From NCBI GenBank assembly GCA_031255615.1, contig JAIRSD010000018.1, positions 1 through 9,565 on the forward strand: a stretch of 9,565 nucleotides of DNA, written 5' to 3'. The notes under the pieces are model-generated. The model ran no database searches, was not told where the DNA came from, and was given only the letters and a program-made list of their open reading frames with translations. This document shows positions 1-6,046 of this stretch, one piece after another. The DNA comes from Treponema sp. Its GTDB lineage: Bacteria; Spirochaetota; Spirochaetia; Treponematales; Breznakiellaceae. The translations under genes were made by a program, and so were the position numbers. Numbering within the stretch: the stretch's first letter is position 1; every line of letters starts with the position of its first letter.

Positions 1-1097
1 ATGTTGTGGGAGAACTTGAAAAAGCCTTCCGTAAAAAAGGCATGAAATTTCTCACCGCTTTTCACCATGCGGAGAACTGGAAATTCTATTCCCACTGGGT
101 AAAGGAATACGATACTTCCGATCCGGCCTATACGGGGCTTTACGGGGAGCTTCACAACCTGGAATGGGGTTCCGGAAAACGCTACGGCCCGCGTCCGGGT
201 TTTGAATGGGCGGACCAGGACAGGCCCAGTAAAGCCGCCCACGATCTCTGGCTGGGGAAGCTGGTGGAAGTAATCGACGCCTATAATCCCGATTTTATTT
301 GGTTCGATTTCGGCCTTGACTTTATCGCCGACTATTATAAACGGGCCTTCCTGACCTATTACCATGACCGGGCCCTGGCGAAAAATCAGGATGTGGTGGT
401 CTCGTATAAATGGAATCATCTGCCGGCGGGGGCGGGCCTTATTGATCTTGAACTGGGCCGCTTCAGCGATCTTACCTACCACGACTGGATCACCGATACC
501 ACGGTGGACGACGGGGAGGCCTGGGGTTATATGCGGGACGCTGAGTACAAGACCGCATCTTCCCTGATTCATTACCTGGCGGATAATGTGAGCAAAAACG
601 GCTACATGCTCCTTAACGTGGGGCCTAAACCGGACGGTGAAATTCCGGAAGAGGCAAAGAAGGTGTTATGCGGCATCGGCGCCTGGCTTGAGGTAAACGG
701 CGAAGCCATCTACGGAACCACGCCCTGGGTTGTCGCCGCCGAAGGGCCCACGGTCCTGAAAAAGTCCGGCCCCCTTAACGAGGACAAGACAGAGTATCTT
801 CCCAGTGACATACGTTTTACCCTGAAGGATGATAGCATCTACGCCATCTGCCTTGGCGAGATTGGGGACGATGTGGTTATCCGCAGTCTGGCGGAACGGA
901 TGTACCCTGGGGAAATAGCCGGTATCTCCCTTTTGGGGGACGGCGGGGATCTTCCCTGGAAACAGGAGGGAACGAAGATAATTGTCCGCACCGGCGGGGC
1001 CAAGCGCCGCAAGGACGCTAATGTGTTAAAGATCAGGCGTAACCAGATTTACCGGGACGAATCGGCCGGCCCCGCCCGCAGGCAGCCGGGCTGTTAA
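1..1097 (+). CDS. Alpha-L-fucosidase, glycoside hydrolase family 29 (5' end outside window)
   Basis: The enzyme hydrolyses terminal alpha-L-fucose from glycans with retention of configuration. The reading frame is open to base 1 and the visible part starts in mid-domain with a V-V-G-E-L-E-K-A stretch followed by K-G-M-K-F, typical of the GH29 barrel core, so the true start lies left of the window; the GTG at 6 is not the start. Counting from that GTG, FHHAENW is at residues 19-25, and IWFDFGLD (98-105) holds the Asp (D101) expected to be the catalytic nucleophile. The late barrel signature YMLLNVGPKPDG is at 200-211 and is followed by the helix and NGEAIYGTTPW (231-241) common to the family. 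A beta-rich C-terminal domain follows, ending in a basic tail. No signal peptide can be judged. The gene ends 27 nt before the alcohol dehydrogenase on the same strand, suggesting one operon, possibly for fucose use. The family call is firm; the linkage cleaved is unknown. Confidence 0.93.
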   Translation, partial: VVGELEKAFRKKGMKFLTAFHHAENWKFYSHWVKEYDTSDPAYTGLYGELHNLEWGSGKRYGPRPGFEWADQDRPSKAAHDLWLGKLVEVIDAYNPDFIWFDFGLDFIADYYKRAFLTYYHDRALAKNQDVVVSYKWNHLPAGAGLIDLELGRFSDLTYHDWITDTTVDDGEAWGYMRDAEYKTASSLIHYLADNVSKNGYMLLNVGPKPDGEIPEEAKKVLCGIGAWLEVNGEAIYGTTPWVVAAEGPTVLKKSGPLNEDKTEYLPSDIRFTLKDDSIYAICLGEIGDDVVIRSLAERMYPGEIAGISLLGDGGDLPWKQEGTKIIVRTGGAKRRKDANVLKIRRNQIYRDESAGPARRQPGC

Positions 1098-1124
1098 ACA
1101 TATTTTGAAGAAAGGAACCGCGGC

Positions 1125-2288
1125 ATGAAACATTTTAGCTACTTTGCGCCTACGGAAATTGTCTTTGGCTGGGGCTGCCTTAAAGAAATCGGCGCTCTTG
1201 CGGCCCGGTACGGCAGGAAAGCCCTTGTCGTTACCGGCCACAGCTCTCCGTCAGGGGCGGCGCTTTACGGGCGGCTGCGGGGCTTCCTCGCGGAAGCCGG
1301 GGTGGAGGCCGCCCGTTTTGACGGGGTTATTCCCAACCCCACCACGGAGGTGGTAAGCGCCGGAGCCCTTATGGCGAGGGATTTTGGCGCGGAACTGGTT
1401 ATCGGCCTGGGCGGCGGTTCCTCCATGGATACCGCCAAGGCCGTCGCCGTGGAGGCAAGCCACCCGGGGACGGCCTGGGATTACCTGCACTACACCGCGG
1501 GGCCCACGGAAAAGACCCTGCCTGTCATCGCTGTGGGAACCACCGCCGGCACGGGAAGCCAGACCACCCCCTGCGCGGTGATCACCAATTCCGCTAAGAA
1601 GGATAAGTCCGCCATCTGGCATAAAAACATCTTTCCGAAGATCGCGCTGGTGGACCCGGAACTGACGGTTTCCATGCCCAGGGATATTACTGCCCAGACG
1701 GGCTTTGACGCTTTCTGCCACAACTTTGAAGCCTATATCTCGGTAAACTCCAACCCCCTTACCGATGCCCTTGCCCTTGACGCCCTGGGTATCATAGCCC
1801 GCGCCCTGCCGGAGGCGCTGGCCGACGGCGGCAGCCGGGAAGCCCGGTCCCTGATGTCTTGGGCGGATACGGCGGGCGGCATGGTTATCGCCTCCGCCGG
1901 GGTTACTCTGCCCCACGGCCTGGGCATGCAGATTGGAGGGCACTGCCCCCAGGTGAGCCACGGGCAGAGCCTGGCGGTTTTCTATCCGGAGTTTACCCGC
2001 TACACCTGGCGTTCCGCGCCGGGGAAGTTTGCCGCCCTGGGGAGGCTGCTAGATCCGGCCCTGGAGGACGCGGGGGAAACGGAAGCCGCGGAAAGAAGCT
2101 GCCAGGCCATGGACGGGTTTCTTAAAAAGATCGGCCTGTGGATCGATCTTAAGTCCCTGGGGCTGGGGATGGAAGACGTACGGGAGATAGCGGATTGCGG
2201 CCAGGTTTTGGGGGACTACAGGAACAATCCCAGGGTTGCCTCTGTTCCTGAAATGTACGAGATGCTGATGCGTTGTTACGAACGGTAG
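1125..2288 (+). CDS. Iron-containing (group III) alcohol dehydrogenase
   Basis: A complete 387-residue protein, the usual length for the group III metal-dependent NAD(P)-linked alcohol dehydrogenases. ATG at 1125 is preceded by an AAGGA-type ribosome site around 1112. The Rossmann-like N-terminal half carries the dinucleotide motif GGGSSMDTAK (96-105) and TTAGTGSQTT (139-148). The metal ligands expected from this family are all present: D195 and H199 in GFDAFCH, H264 in LPHGLG and H279 in SHGQS, at nearly the same positions as in E. coli FucO. The reaction would be reversible aldehyde reduction to a primary alcohol in the cytoplasm. Placement directly after an alpha-L-fucosidase makes lactaldehyde reduction (a late step in L-fucose breakdown, giving 1,2-propanediol) an attractive guess, but the sequence outside the catalytic motifs is not obviously FucO, so butanol- or ethanol-type specificity is equally possible. 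Family call very sure; substrate unknown. Confidence 0.95.
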   Translation: MKHFSYFAPTEIVFGWGCLKEIGALAARYGRKALVVTGHSSPSGAALYGRLRGFLAEAGVEAARFDGVIPNPTTEVVSAGALMARDFGAELVIGLGGGSSMDTAKAVAVEASHPGTAWDYLHYTAGPTEKTLPVIAVGTTAGTGSQTTPCAVITNSAKKDKSAIWHKNIFPKIALVDPELTVSMPRDITAQTGFDAFCHNFEAYISVNSNPLTDALALDALGIIARALPEALADGGSREARSLMSWADTAGGMVIASAGVTLPHGLGMQIGGHCPQVSHGQSLAVFYPEFTRYTWRSAPGKFAALGRLLDPALEDAGETEAAERSCQAMDGFLKKIGLWIDLKSLGLGMEDVREIADCGQVLGDYRNNPRVASVPEMYEMLMRCYER

Positions 2289-2318
2289 GGCGGGGCTTTT
2301 CGAGGGCCGCACAGGGGG

Positions 2319-2714
2319 TTAGGCTACCAGGTTAAACACCACTCCGGTCGGAATGCCGGGGTTGAAGGCGGCGGCCCGGGATGCCGCTTGGGCGGAGCGG
2401 ATCTGCTGTTCATACTGTTCGATAAGGGCGTCGATCCGCTCGCTGGAAAGGGACTCCCCCTTTAAGGGGCCTGCGGCGCCCTGTTTTTTAATCCGGCCCA
2501 GTTGTTCGATAAGTACGTCCAGGATTTTGAGTTTATTGATGGCGACCCCCCGGGTGCCTTCCGGCGCGGGAACGCCGGAGACATGGCGGAAATGGGAATA
2601 GATATACATGGCGGGGGCCACGGGCAGGGACATTCTGCCTCCCAGGGACCGGCCGGCGCTCATGGCAAAACCGATACTCGGCATGGCGGCGGTGGATAAG
2701 AACCCGTTGTTCAT
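2319..2714 (-). CDS. Small conserved-type protein of unknown function
   Basis: A 131-residue protein that I do not recognise. The case for a real gene is a strong ribosome site (AAGGAG about 7 nt before the ATG at 2714), a sensible composition, and a convergent fit ending 30 nt from the alcohol dehydrogenase stop. The N-terminal third is Gly/Ser/Met/Pro-rich without a convincing signal peptide. Residues about 34-50 read AMYIYSHFRHVSGVPAP, followed by an amphipathic helix INKLKILDVLIEQLGRIK (59-76). After a Gly/Pro break a second charged helix, ERIDALIEQYEQQIRSAQ, is likely to form a helical hairpin or coiled coil. The tail ends in Pro/Gly and hydrophobic residues (GIPTGVVFNLVA). There are no catalytic motifs. 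The gene's 5' flank contains a branched inverted-repeat structure at 2738-2791. A small structural or appendage-associated protein is possible but not shown. Confidence 0.75.
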   Translation of the reverse strand: MNNGFLSTAAMPSIGFAMSAGRSLGGRMSLPVAPAMYIYSHFRHVSGVPAPEGTRGVAINKLKILDVLIEQLGRIKKQGAAGPLKGESLSSERIDALIEQYEQQIRSAQAASRAAAFNPGIPTGVVFNLVA

Positions 2715-2720
2715 TCCTGC

Positions 2721-2726
2721 TCCTTC
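2721..2726 (-). promoter_or_regulatory. Ribosome binding site of the 2319-2714 gene
   Basis: On the minus strand AAGGAG lies about 7 nt upstream of the ATG at 2714. It supports this start and the reality of an otherwise unrecognised gene. Confidence 0.7.
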
Positions 2727-2737
2727 GGCAATCCAAA

Positions 2738-2791
2738 AAACCGCTTGGTTTCGGGAACCTGTTCCCCATGGACTCTGGGGAAAAGCGGTTT
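2738..2791. repeat. Branched inverted repeat (possible three-way junction)
   Basis: The outer arms AAACCGCTT (2738-2746) and AAGCGGTTT (2783-2791) are exact complements. Between them are two further stems: GGTT/AACC (2747-2750 with 2756-2759) and TTCCCC/GGGGAA (2762-2767 with 2777-2782). The last abuts the outer arm, so the whole can fold as a three-way junction or as a cruciform. It sits 24 nt upstream of the minus-strand gene ending at 2714 and could act in its leader, or on the plus strand as the head of a small RNA that ends at the terminator-like hairpin near 2905. Confidence 0.55.
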
Positions 2792-2886
2792 GCTATCCGA
2801 TTTTCCCCTCATTTAGGTTAAGGCTTGGCGGTCTTCCCCAACGACGATGTGTTGGGAACACCTCCCCATCCGCAAAACAGAGCCAT

Positions 2887-2905
2887 AAACCGCGCAGCGG
2901 TTTTT
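2887..2905 (+). terminator. Terminator-like hairpin
   Basis: AAACCGC (2887-2893), a GCA loop and GCGGTTT (2897-2903) form a 7-bp stem running into five T residues (2901-2905), the form of a small intrinsic terminator on the plus strand. The 7-mer arms repeat those of the branched structure at 2738-2791. No plus-strand gene lies directly upstream, so it either ends read-through from the alcohol dehydrogenase operon or ends an unannotated small RNA. The minus strand has a poorer T-run. Confidence 0.4.
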
Positions 2906-3140
2906 CGGCTCGACATTGGACCTGGTTCGATAATCCGGTTGGTTGCCAAACAAGCCCAGCGAAAAATGTGGATGCCTCAAGGGGCCCCGCGTTTTTCGCC
3001 GTCCAAGCAGCTGCTGTCCGGCAGCCTCGGTTCCCGAACAGCCCTATTGTTTCTCTATTGTCTATATCGGAATTCAGGGAAAATTTATTAGACCCCTCCC
3101 GCCGGAGGGCATAGGGGCGGAATCCCGGCTATTGATGCAG

Positions 3141-3170
3141 ATCAAACCGGATCAAGCCGAATCAAAGTGG
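3141..3170. repeat. Three 10-bp direct repeats
   Basis: ATCAAACCGG, ATCAAGCCGA and ATCAAAGTGG follow one another without gaps. The ATCAA core recurs exactly once per helical turn, on the same DNA face, as in a small protein-binding site. It lies 113 nt beyond the stop of the nuclease gene. Chance is not excluded. Confidence 0.4.
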
Positions 3171-3282
3171 AGGCGGGCAGCGCGGGCAATTTACCGCGAA
3201 GACGCGGCAGGGCGTACTGTTCTGTTGGTTTGAGACCGGCATTGCGGCGGCGGATAGGGCGGATCCTGCCCCGGCAGCCGCT

Positions 3283-3879
3283 TTACCATATCCGGGGTTT
3301 ACCGCCCTCCGGCGCTTCGATGTCCACCGTCTCCCCCGAGGGCGTGATGACAAAAAATCCGCTTTTTACCGCGTGGGCCAATACCCGCTTATCGACAACC
3401 GCCCCCGCCACGGCGCCCATATACTTCCGTCTGTCATGGTGGGCGTCCGCGACCCGGCGCAGCCTTTCCATCCGTTTTATATGATCCTTCACATCCGGGG
3501 TGCTCAGGCGGGTTTTCACCTCCACCGCCATGACATAGTCCCCGTTTTCAAGAAGAATATCGACCTCGGTTACCTTTCTTTTGTCGTCGCTGTCAACGAT
3601 CTCATGGTGCCGGGAAGTATGATTAAACCGGTAGCCCAGCTTTTCAAATTTCTCATGGAGCTTGGGGGACATGATGTGCTCTATTATTTCTCCCAGCCTG
3701 CTGCCCAATTTCCCGATCTTCCGGTCGGTCTCTTTCATTCTCTGAAAAGTTTCCTGCATCTTCCGGTCAGTCTCAGCACCCATCTCTCTGATTATCTGCC
3801 TGGTTTCCTGGAGCATCTTCAATGCGTCCTCAATGGTAACCGCCCTGGACTGCTCCCCGGCCAGCACCGTATTCTCCAT
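3283..3879 (-). CDS. DUF3782-type protein: coiled coil plus PD-(D/E)XK nuclease-like domain
   Basis: A 198-residue protein when started at the ATG at 3879, which has a strong GGGGGAGG ribosome site 4-5 nt upstream. The frame is open to 3990, but the extra 37 residues are Gly/Arg-rich and unlikely to be translated. Residues about 15-68 form a charged helix with ETDRKM/ETDRKI heptad-like repeats, the coiled-coil head common in DUF3782 proteins. The C-terminal half has the PD-(D/E)XK layout: TEVDILL with D107, then AVEVKTRL with the E120-x-K122 pair, and a candidate leading Glu at E64. It ends with SGFFVITPSGETV and a terminal PRIW, also typical. The family is usually of unknown function and thought related to DNA-cleaving nucleases of mobile elements; activity on DNA here is inferred. 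The gene is a lone cassette with no partner methylase or toxin, and points away from palindrome array A. Confidence 0.88.
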   Translation of the reverse strand: MENTVLAGEQSRAVTIEDALKMLQETRQIIREMGAETDRKMQETFQRMKETDRKIGKLGSRLGEIIEHIMSPKLHEKFEKLGYRFNHTSRHHEIVDSDDKRKVTEVDILLENGDYVMAVEVKTRLSTPDVKDHIKRMERLRRVADAHHDRRKYMGAVAGAVVDKRVLAHAVKSGFFVITPSGETVDIEAPEGGKPRIW

Positions 3880-4070
3880 GATACCTCCCCCGATCCCGCC
3901 TCGGCAGGCCCCCATAAAAATATACGCCGCCCTCACCAGGATGGCAACGCCGTCCAGTCCGCCCCACCGGAAGGCGCGGCCCATCCTCACAGCCGGCCGC
4001 TATATTGGGTGCGGAACCGGGACTTTGCTTCGATTTTCGGAAAAATTCGTTCAAGGGGACAAAGGCGGCA

Positions 4071-4100
4071 TCGGGGATCATCGGAGATCGTCGGCAATGC
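4071..4100. repeat. Three 10-bp direct repeats beside array A
   Basis: TCGGGGATCA, TCGGAGATCG and TCGGCAATGC run in tandem with a TCGG core every 10 bp. The block lies in the divergent gap between the nuclease gene and trkA, 34 nt before the first anchor of array A. Helical phasing suggests a possible operator, but the match decays in the third unit. Confidence 0.35.
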
Positions 4101-4134
4101 CCAGCCTGGAAAGGCTCTCTGCCGAGTCCCTTTT

Positions 4135-4400
4135 GGGCGCATCCCCGGCGCGGCGCGCCGGGGACCGGGCTATCCGCTTAAATCCTTTTGCCCGGCGGAC
4201 CGGGCAAAAGGATACCGCTCCTATCCCTTGCGCGGGCGAGAGCCGTGCCGTCCGGCACGGCTCTCGCCTTTGGAGGCGGTGCGCCTCCGGCGCGCCGCCT
4301 CATGGGATGTTCCCCGCCGTGTGGAGTTTCTCTCCGCGAAACTCCGCCAAAATCAAAGGGCGCCGCGTTTTGATTCGGCCTCCCCTAAACCACCGGGCCG
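4135..4400. repeat. Palindrome array A (mosaic of anchors and hairpins)
   Basis: Six hairpins follow one another with fixed-looking linkers. H1: 4142-4151 with 4155-4164, 10 bp, 3-nt loop. H2: 4182-4195 with 4200-4213, 14 bp perfect, loop CGGA. H3: 4236-4250 with 4253-4267, 15 bp perfect. H4: 4273-4285 with 4289-4301, 13 bp with one G-T pair, loop TCC. H5: GGAGTTTC 4323-4330 with 4338-4345. H6: AATCAAA 4351-4357 with 4369-4375. The linkers are anchors shared with other copies: GGGCGCATCCCCG (4135-4147, in array B), CCGGGCTATCCGCT (4165-4178, in array C) and the 24-nt block 4215-4238 containing CTATCCCTTGCGCG (in array C). No gene fits here. The array ends about 75 nt before trkA. Confidence 0.9.
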
Positions 4401-4414
4401 GCGAAACAACCCTT

Positions 4415-4457
4415 CCCGCGCCCCGGGCGGAGCGCGGGGGAGACAGGGCCCCTTTTT
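4415..4457 (+). promoter_or_regulatory. GC hairpin and T-run in the trkA leader
   Basis: CCCGCGC (4415-4421) pairs with GCGCGGG (4432-4438). The right arm runs into extra G residues that could instead pair with CCCC (4449-4452) directly before a T5 run (4453-4457). Such alternative pairing resembles an attenuator, but the second stem is only about 4 bp. Any transcript of trkA starting upstream would carry it. Confidence 0.25.
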
Positions 4458-4475
4458 CGCCTTAAAATTAAAAGG

Positions 4476-5963
4476 ATGCGTATTGTTGTAGTGGGGGCGG
4501 GACGGGTCGGTTTTTCCCTCTGCCGGCGGCTGGTGCAGGAAAACCACGACGTATCCCTGATCGAAGCCGACGAGGAAAGGGCCCGCTACGCCTCGGGACG
4601 GCTTGACTGCCGGGTGATTAACGACAGGGGCAACAATATCCGCGTCCTGGAGGATGCGGATATACACAGGGCGGACGCGCTGGTCTGTGTTACCCATTCC
4701 GACGAATTGAACATGATCATCTGCGGCCTGGCGGCCTCCCGCTATCCCCGGCTGATCAAGGTCGCCAGGGTGCGGAACAACGAGTATATCCGCTTCCGCG
4801 GCCTGGAGTCCCCTGCGCCGCAGGGGGGCCCGGCGAGTCCTTTGGCGGCGGCCCCGGCGCCCCTGGGGATCGACCATTTTATCCAGCCCGACGAGGAGGC
4901 CGCCCGCTGGGTGCTCAACGCCGTGGACCGGGGGGCCCAGGGGGAGGTGCTGGCCTTTCCAGGGACCTCCTACGAGCTGGGTTCCGTTGACATCGCCCCA
5001 GGGAGCCCCCTGGACGGCCTTTCCCTGCTCGATTACCGGAAGCTGTATCCCGGGGAAAGCCTGATAACTCTGGTGGAACGGGGGGGCGAAAGTTTCCTGC
5101 CCGGCGGAGCCACCGTCCTGGCGGCGGGGGACCGGGTTCATATTTTTGCCCCCGGAAAAAATACGGAGGCCCTCTTCAAACTGGCCGGCCGGGACGGACC
5201 GGCGCTTAGGCGAATCGGCGTTGTGGGCGGGGGTCCGGTGGGAACCCTGGTTGTCGAAGGACTCCTCCATCCGGAAAAGCAGGGGGAGGAACCGGCGGGC
5301 CCCTTTAGTATGCCCCTCAAGGTGAAGGGATTTTTTTCCTTCCTCAAGGGCCTGCATCCAAGAAACCAACGGAGAATCATGATCATCGAGCAGGACTACA
5401 AACTCTGCAAGGAACTGTCCGCCCGCTTCCCCGAAGCCTTGATACTGAACGAGGATATTTCCGATGAAAATTTTGTGGCGGAGGAGGGAATCAACGACCT
5501 GGACCTGATCATCACCGCCACGGAACGCCAGGAATTCAACATCATCACGGCGGTGTATTTAAAGTCACGGGGAGTCCGCCGGGCCGTCGCCCTGGCCTCC
5601 GGCGCCGGTTACGGCATCATCGCCCGGCAGTTGGGGGTCGATGCGGTGGTTCCCCTGGAACAGGTGGTGGTGGATTCGATTCTCTCCCGGCTTTCGGGAA
5701 GCGCGGTCCGGGGGATTCACCGGATTGGCGGCGGGGGCATCGGCATCTATGAAATTGAGGTGAACCCGGCGGCGGCGGCGGCGGAAACGCCGATCACCGG
5801 GTTCCGCCTCGGCTCCGGGGGCCTCGTGATGCTGGCGGCCCGGGGGGAGGATTCCTTTATCCCCCAGGGGGATTATGTGTTCAAGGCCGGGGACCGGGTG
5901 ATCATCGTCGCCGCCCAGGGCAGCGAAAGGGAGATAGAAAAATTCTTCGCCGTAACATTGTAA
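4476..5963 (+). CDS. trkA: Trk potassium uptake regulatory subunit TrkA
   Basis: A 495-residue cytoplasmic gating subunit of the Trk K+ channel, binding NAD(H) and possibly other nucleotides. It has the full two-unit layout (RCK_N-RCK_C twice). The first Rossmann fold opens with MRIVVVGAGRVG (GxGxxG at 7-12) and an acidic E30 after strand 2. RCK_C-1 spans about 159-226 (SPLDGLSLLDYRKLYP). The second GxGxxG is GGGPVG (251-256) with E305, and RCK_C-2 spans about 412-482. Two insertions stand out: an Ala/Pro/Gly-rich linker (112-131) and a segment at 264-299 inside the second Rossmann fold, both adding to the usual length of roughly 450. The start is fixed by the family N-terminus; its AAAAGG sits directly against the ATG, so translation initiation is probably weak. 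trkH follows on the same strand, giving a trkAH operon. Confidence 0.96.
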   Translation: MRIVVVGAGRVGFSLCRRLVQENHDVSLIEADEERARYASGRLDCRVINDRGNNIRVLEDADIHRADALVCVTHSDELNMIICGLAASRYPRLIKVARVRNNEYIRFRGLESPAPQGGPASPLAAAPAPLGIDHFIQPDEEAARWVLNAVDRGAQGEVLAFPGTSYELGSVDIAPGSPLDGLSLLDYRKLYPGESLITLVERGGESFLPGGATVLAAGDRVHIFAPGKNTEALFKLAGRDGPALRRIGVVGGGPVGTLVVEGLLHPEKQGEEPAGPFSMPLKVKGFFSFLKGLHPRNQRRIMIIEQDYKLCKELSARFPEALILNEDISDENFVAEEGINDLDLIITATERQEFNIITAVYLKSRGVRRAVALASGAGYGIIARQLGVDAVVPLEQVVVDSILSRLSGSAVRGIHRIGGGGIGIYEIEVNPAAAAAETPITGFRLGSGGLVMLAARGEDSFIPQGDYVFKAGDRVIIVAAQGSEREIEKFFAVTL

Positions 5964-6046
5964 AGGCGCCGCCCAATAGCCTGGGCGCTCCCCGCCCCCT
6001 GTTCCCCCGCATCGGCGGGGGCCTCCGTCTTCTGGCCCTGTTTACA

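Larger units (their letters stand above)
2715..3282. other. Long intergenic region between two minus-strand genes
   Basis: No convincing gene: the open frames on the plus strand lack protein-like composition and good ribosome sites. The region holds the branched inverted repeat (2738-2791), a small inverted repeat CCCAAC/GTTGGG (2837-2842 with 2851-2856), the terminator-like hairpin (2887-2905), an inverted repeat CCCTCC/GGAGGG (3094-3099 with 3104-3109), and a threefold 10-bp repeat at 3141-3170. The stretch around 3050-3090 is locally AT-rich. It is part 3' flank of the nuclease gene and part 5' flank of the gene at 2319-2714. Confidence 0.6.

Noticed and set aside
2289..2318. Terminator between the alcohol dehydrogenase and the convergent small gene
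   Set aside because: Only 30 nt with a T4 run and no convincing stem.
3880..3990. Extended N-terminus of the DUF3782 protein
   Set aside because: The strong ribosome site before the ATG at 3879 and the Gly/Arg-rich nature of the extra residues favour the shorter protein.
4135..4400. CRISPR array
   Set aside because: Units are hairpins of differing length joined by unlike anchors, not a constant repeat with unique spacers, and no cas gene is present.
3373..4491. Plus-strand open frame (372 codons) across the nuclease gene and array A
   Set aside because: It is antisense to a recognised nuclease gene and then reads through the hairpins, giving Arg/Pro-rich sequence.
4353..5369. Minus-strand open frame (338 codons) opposite trkA
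   Set aside because: Shadow of a strongly recognised plus-strand gene; composition is not protein-like.
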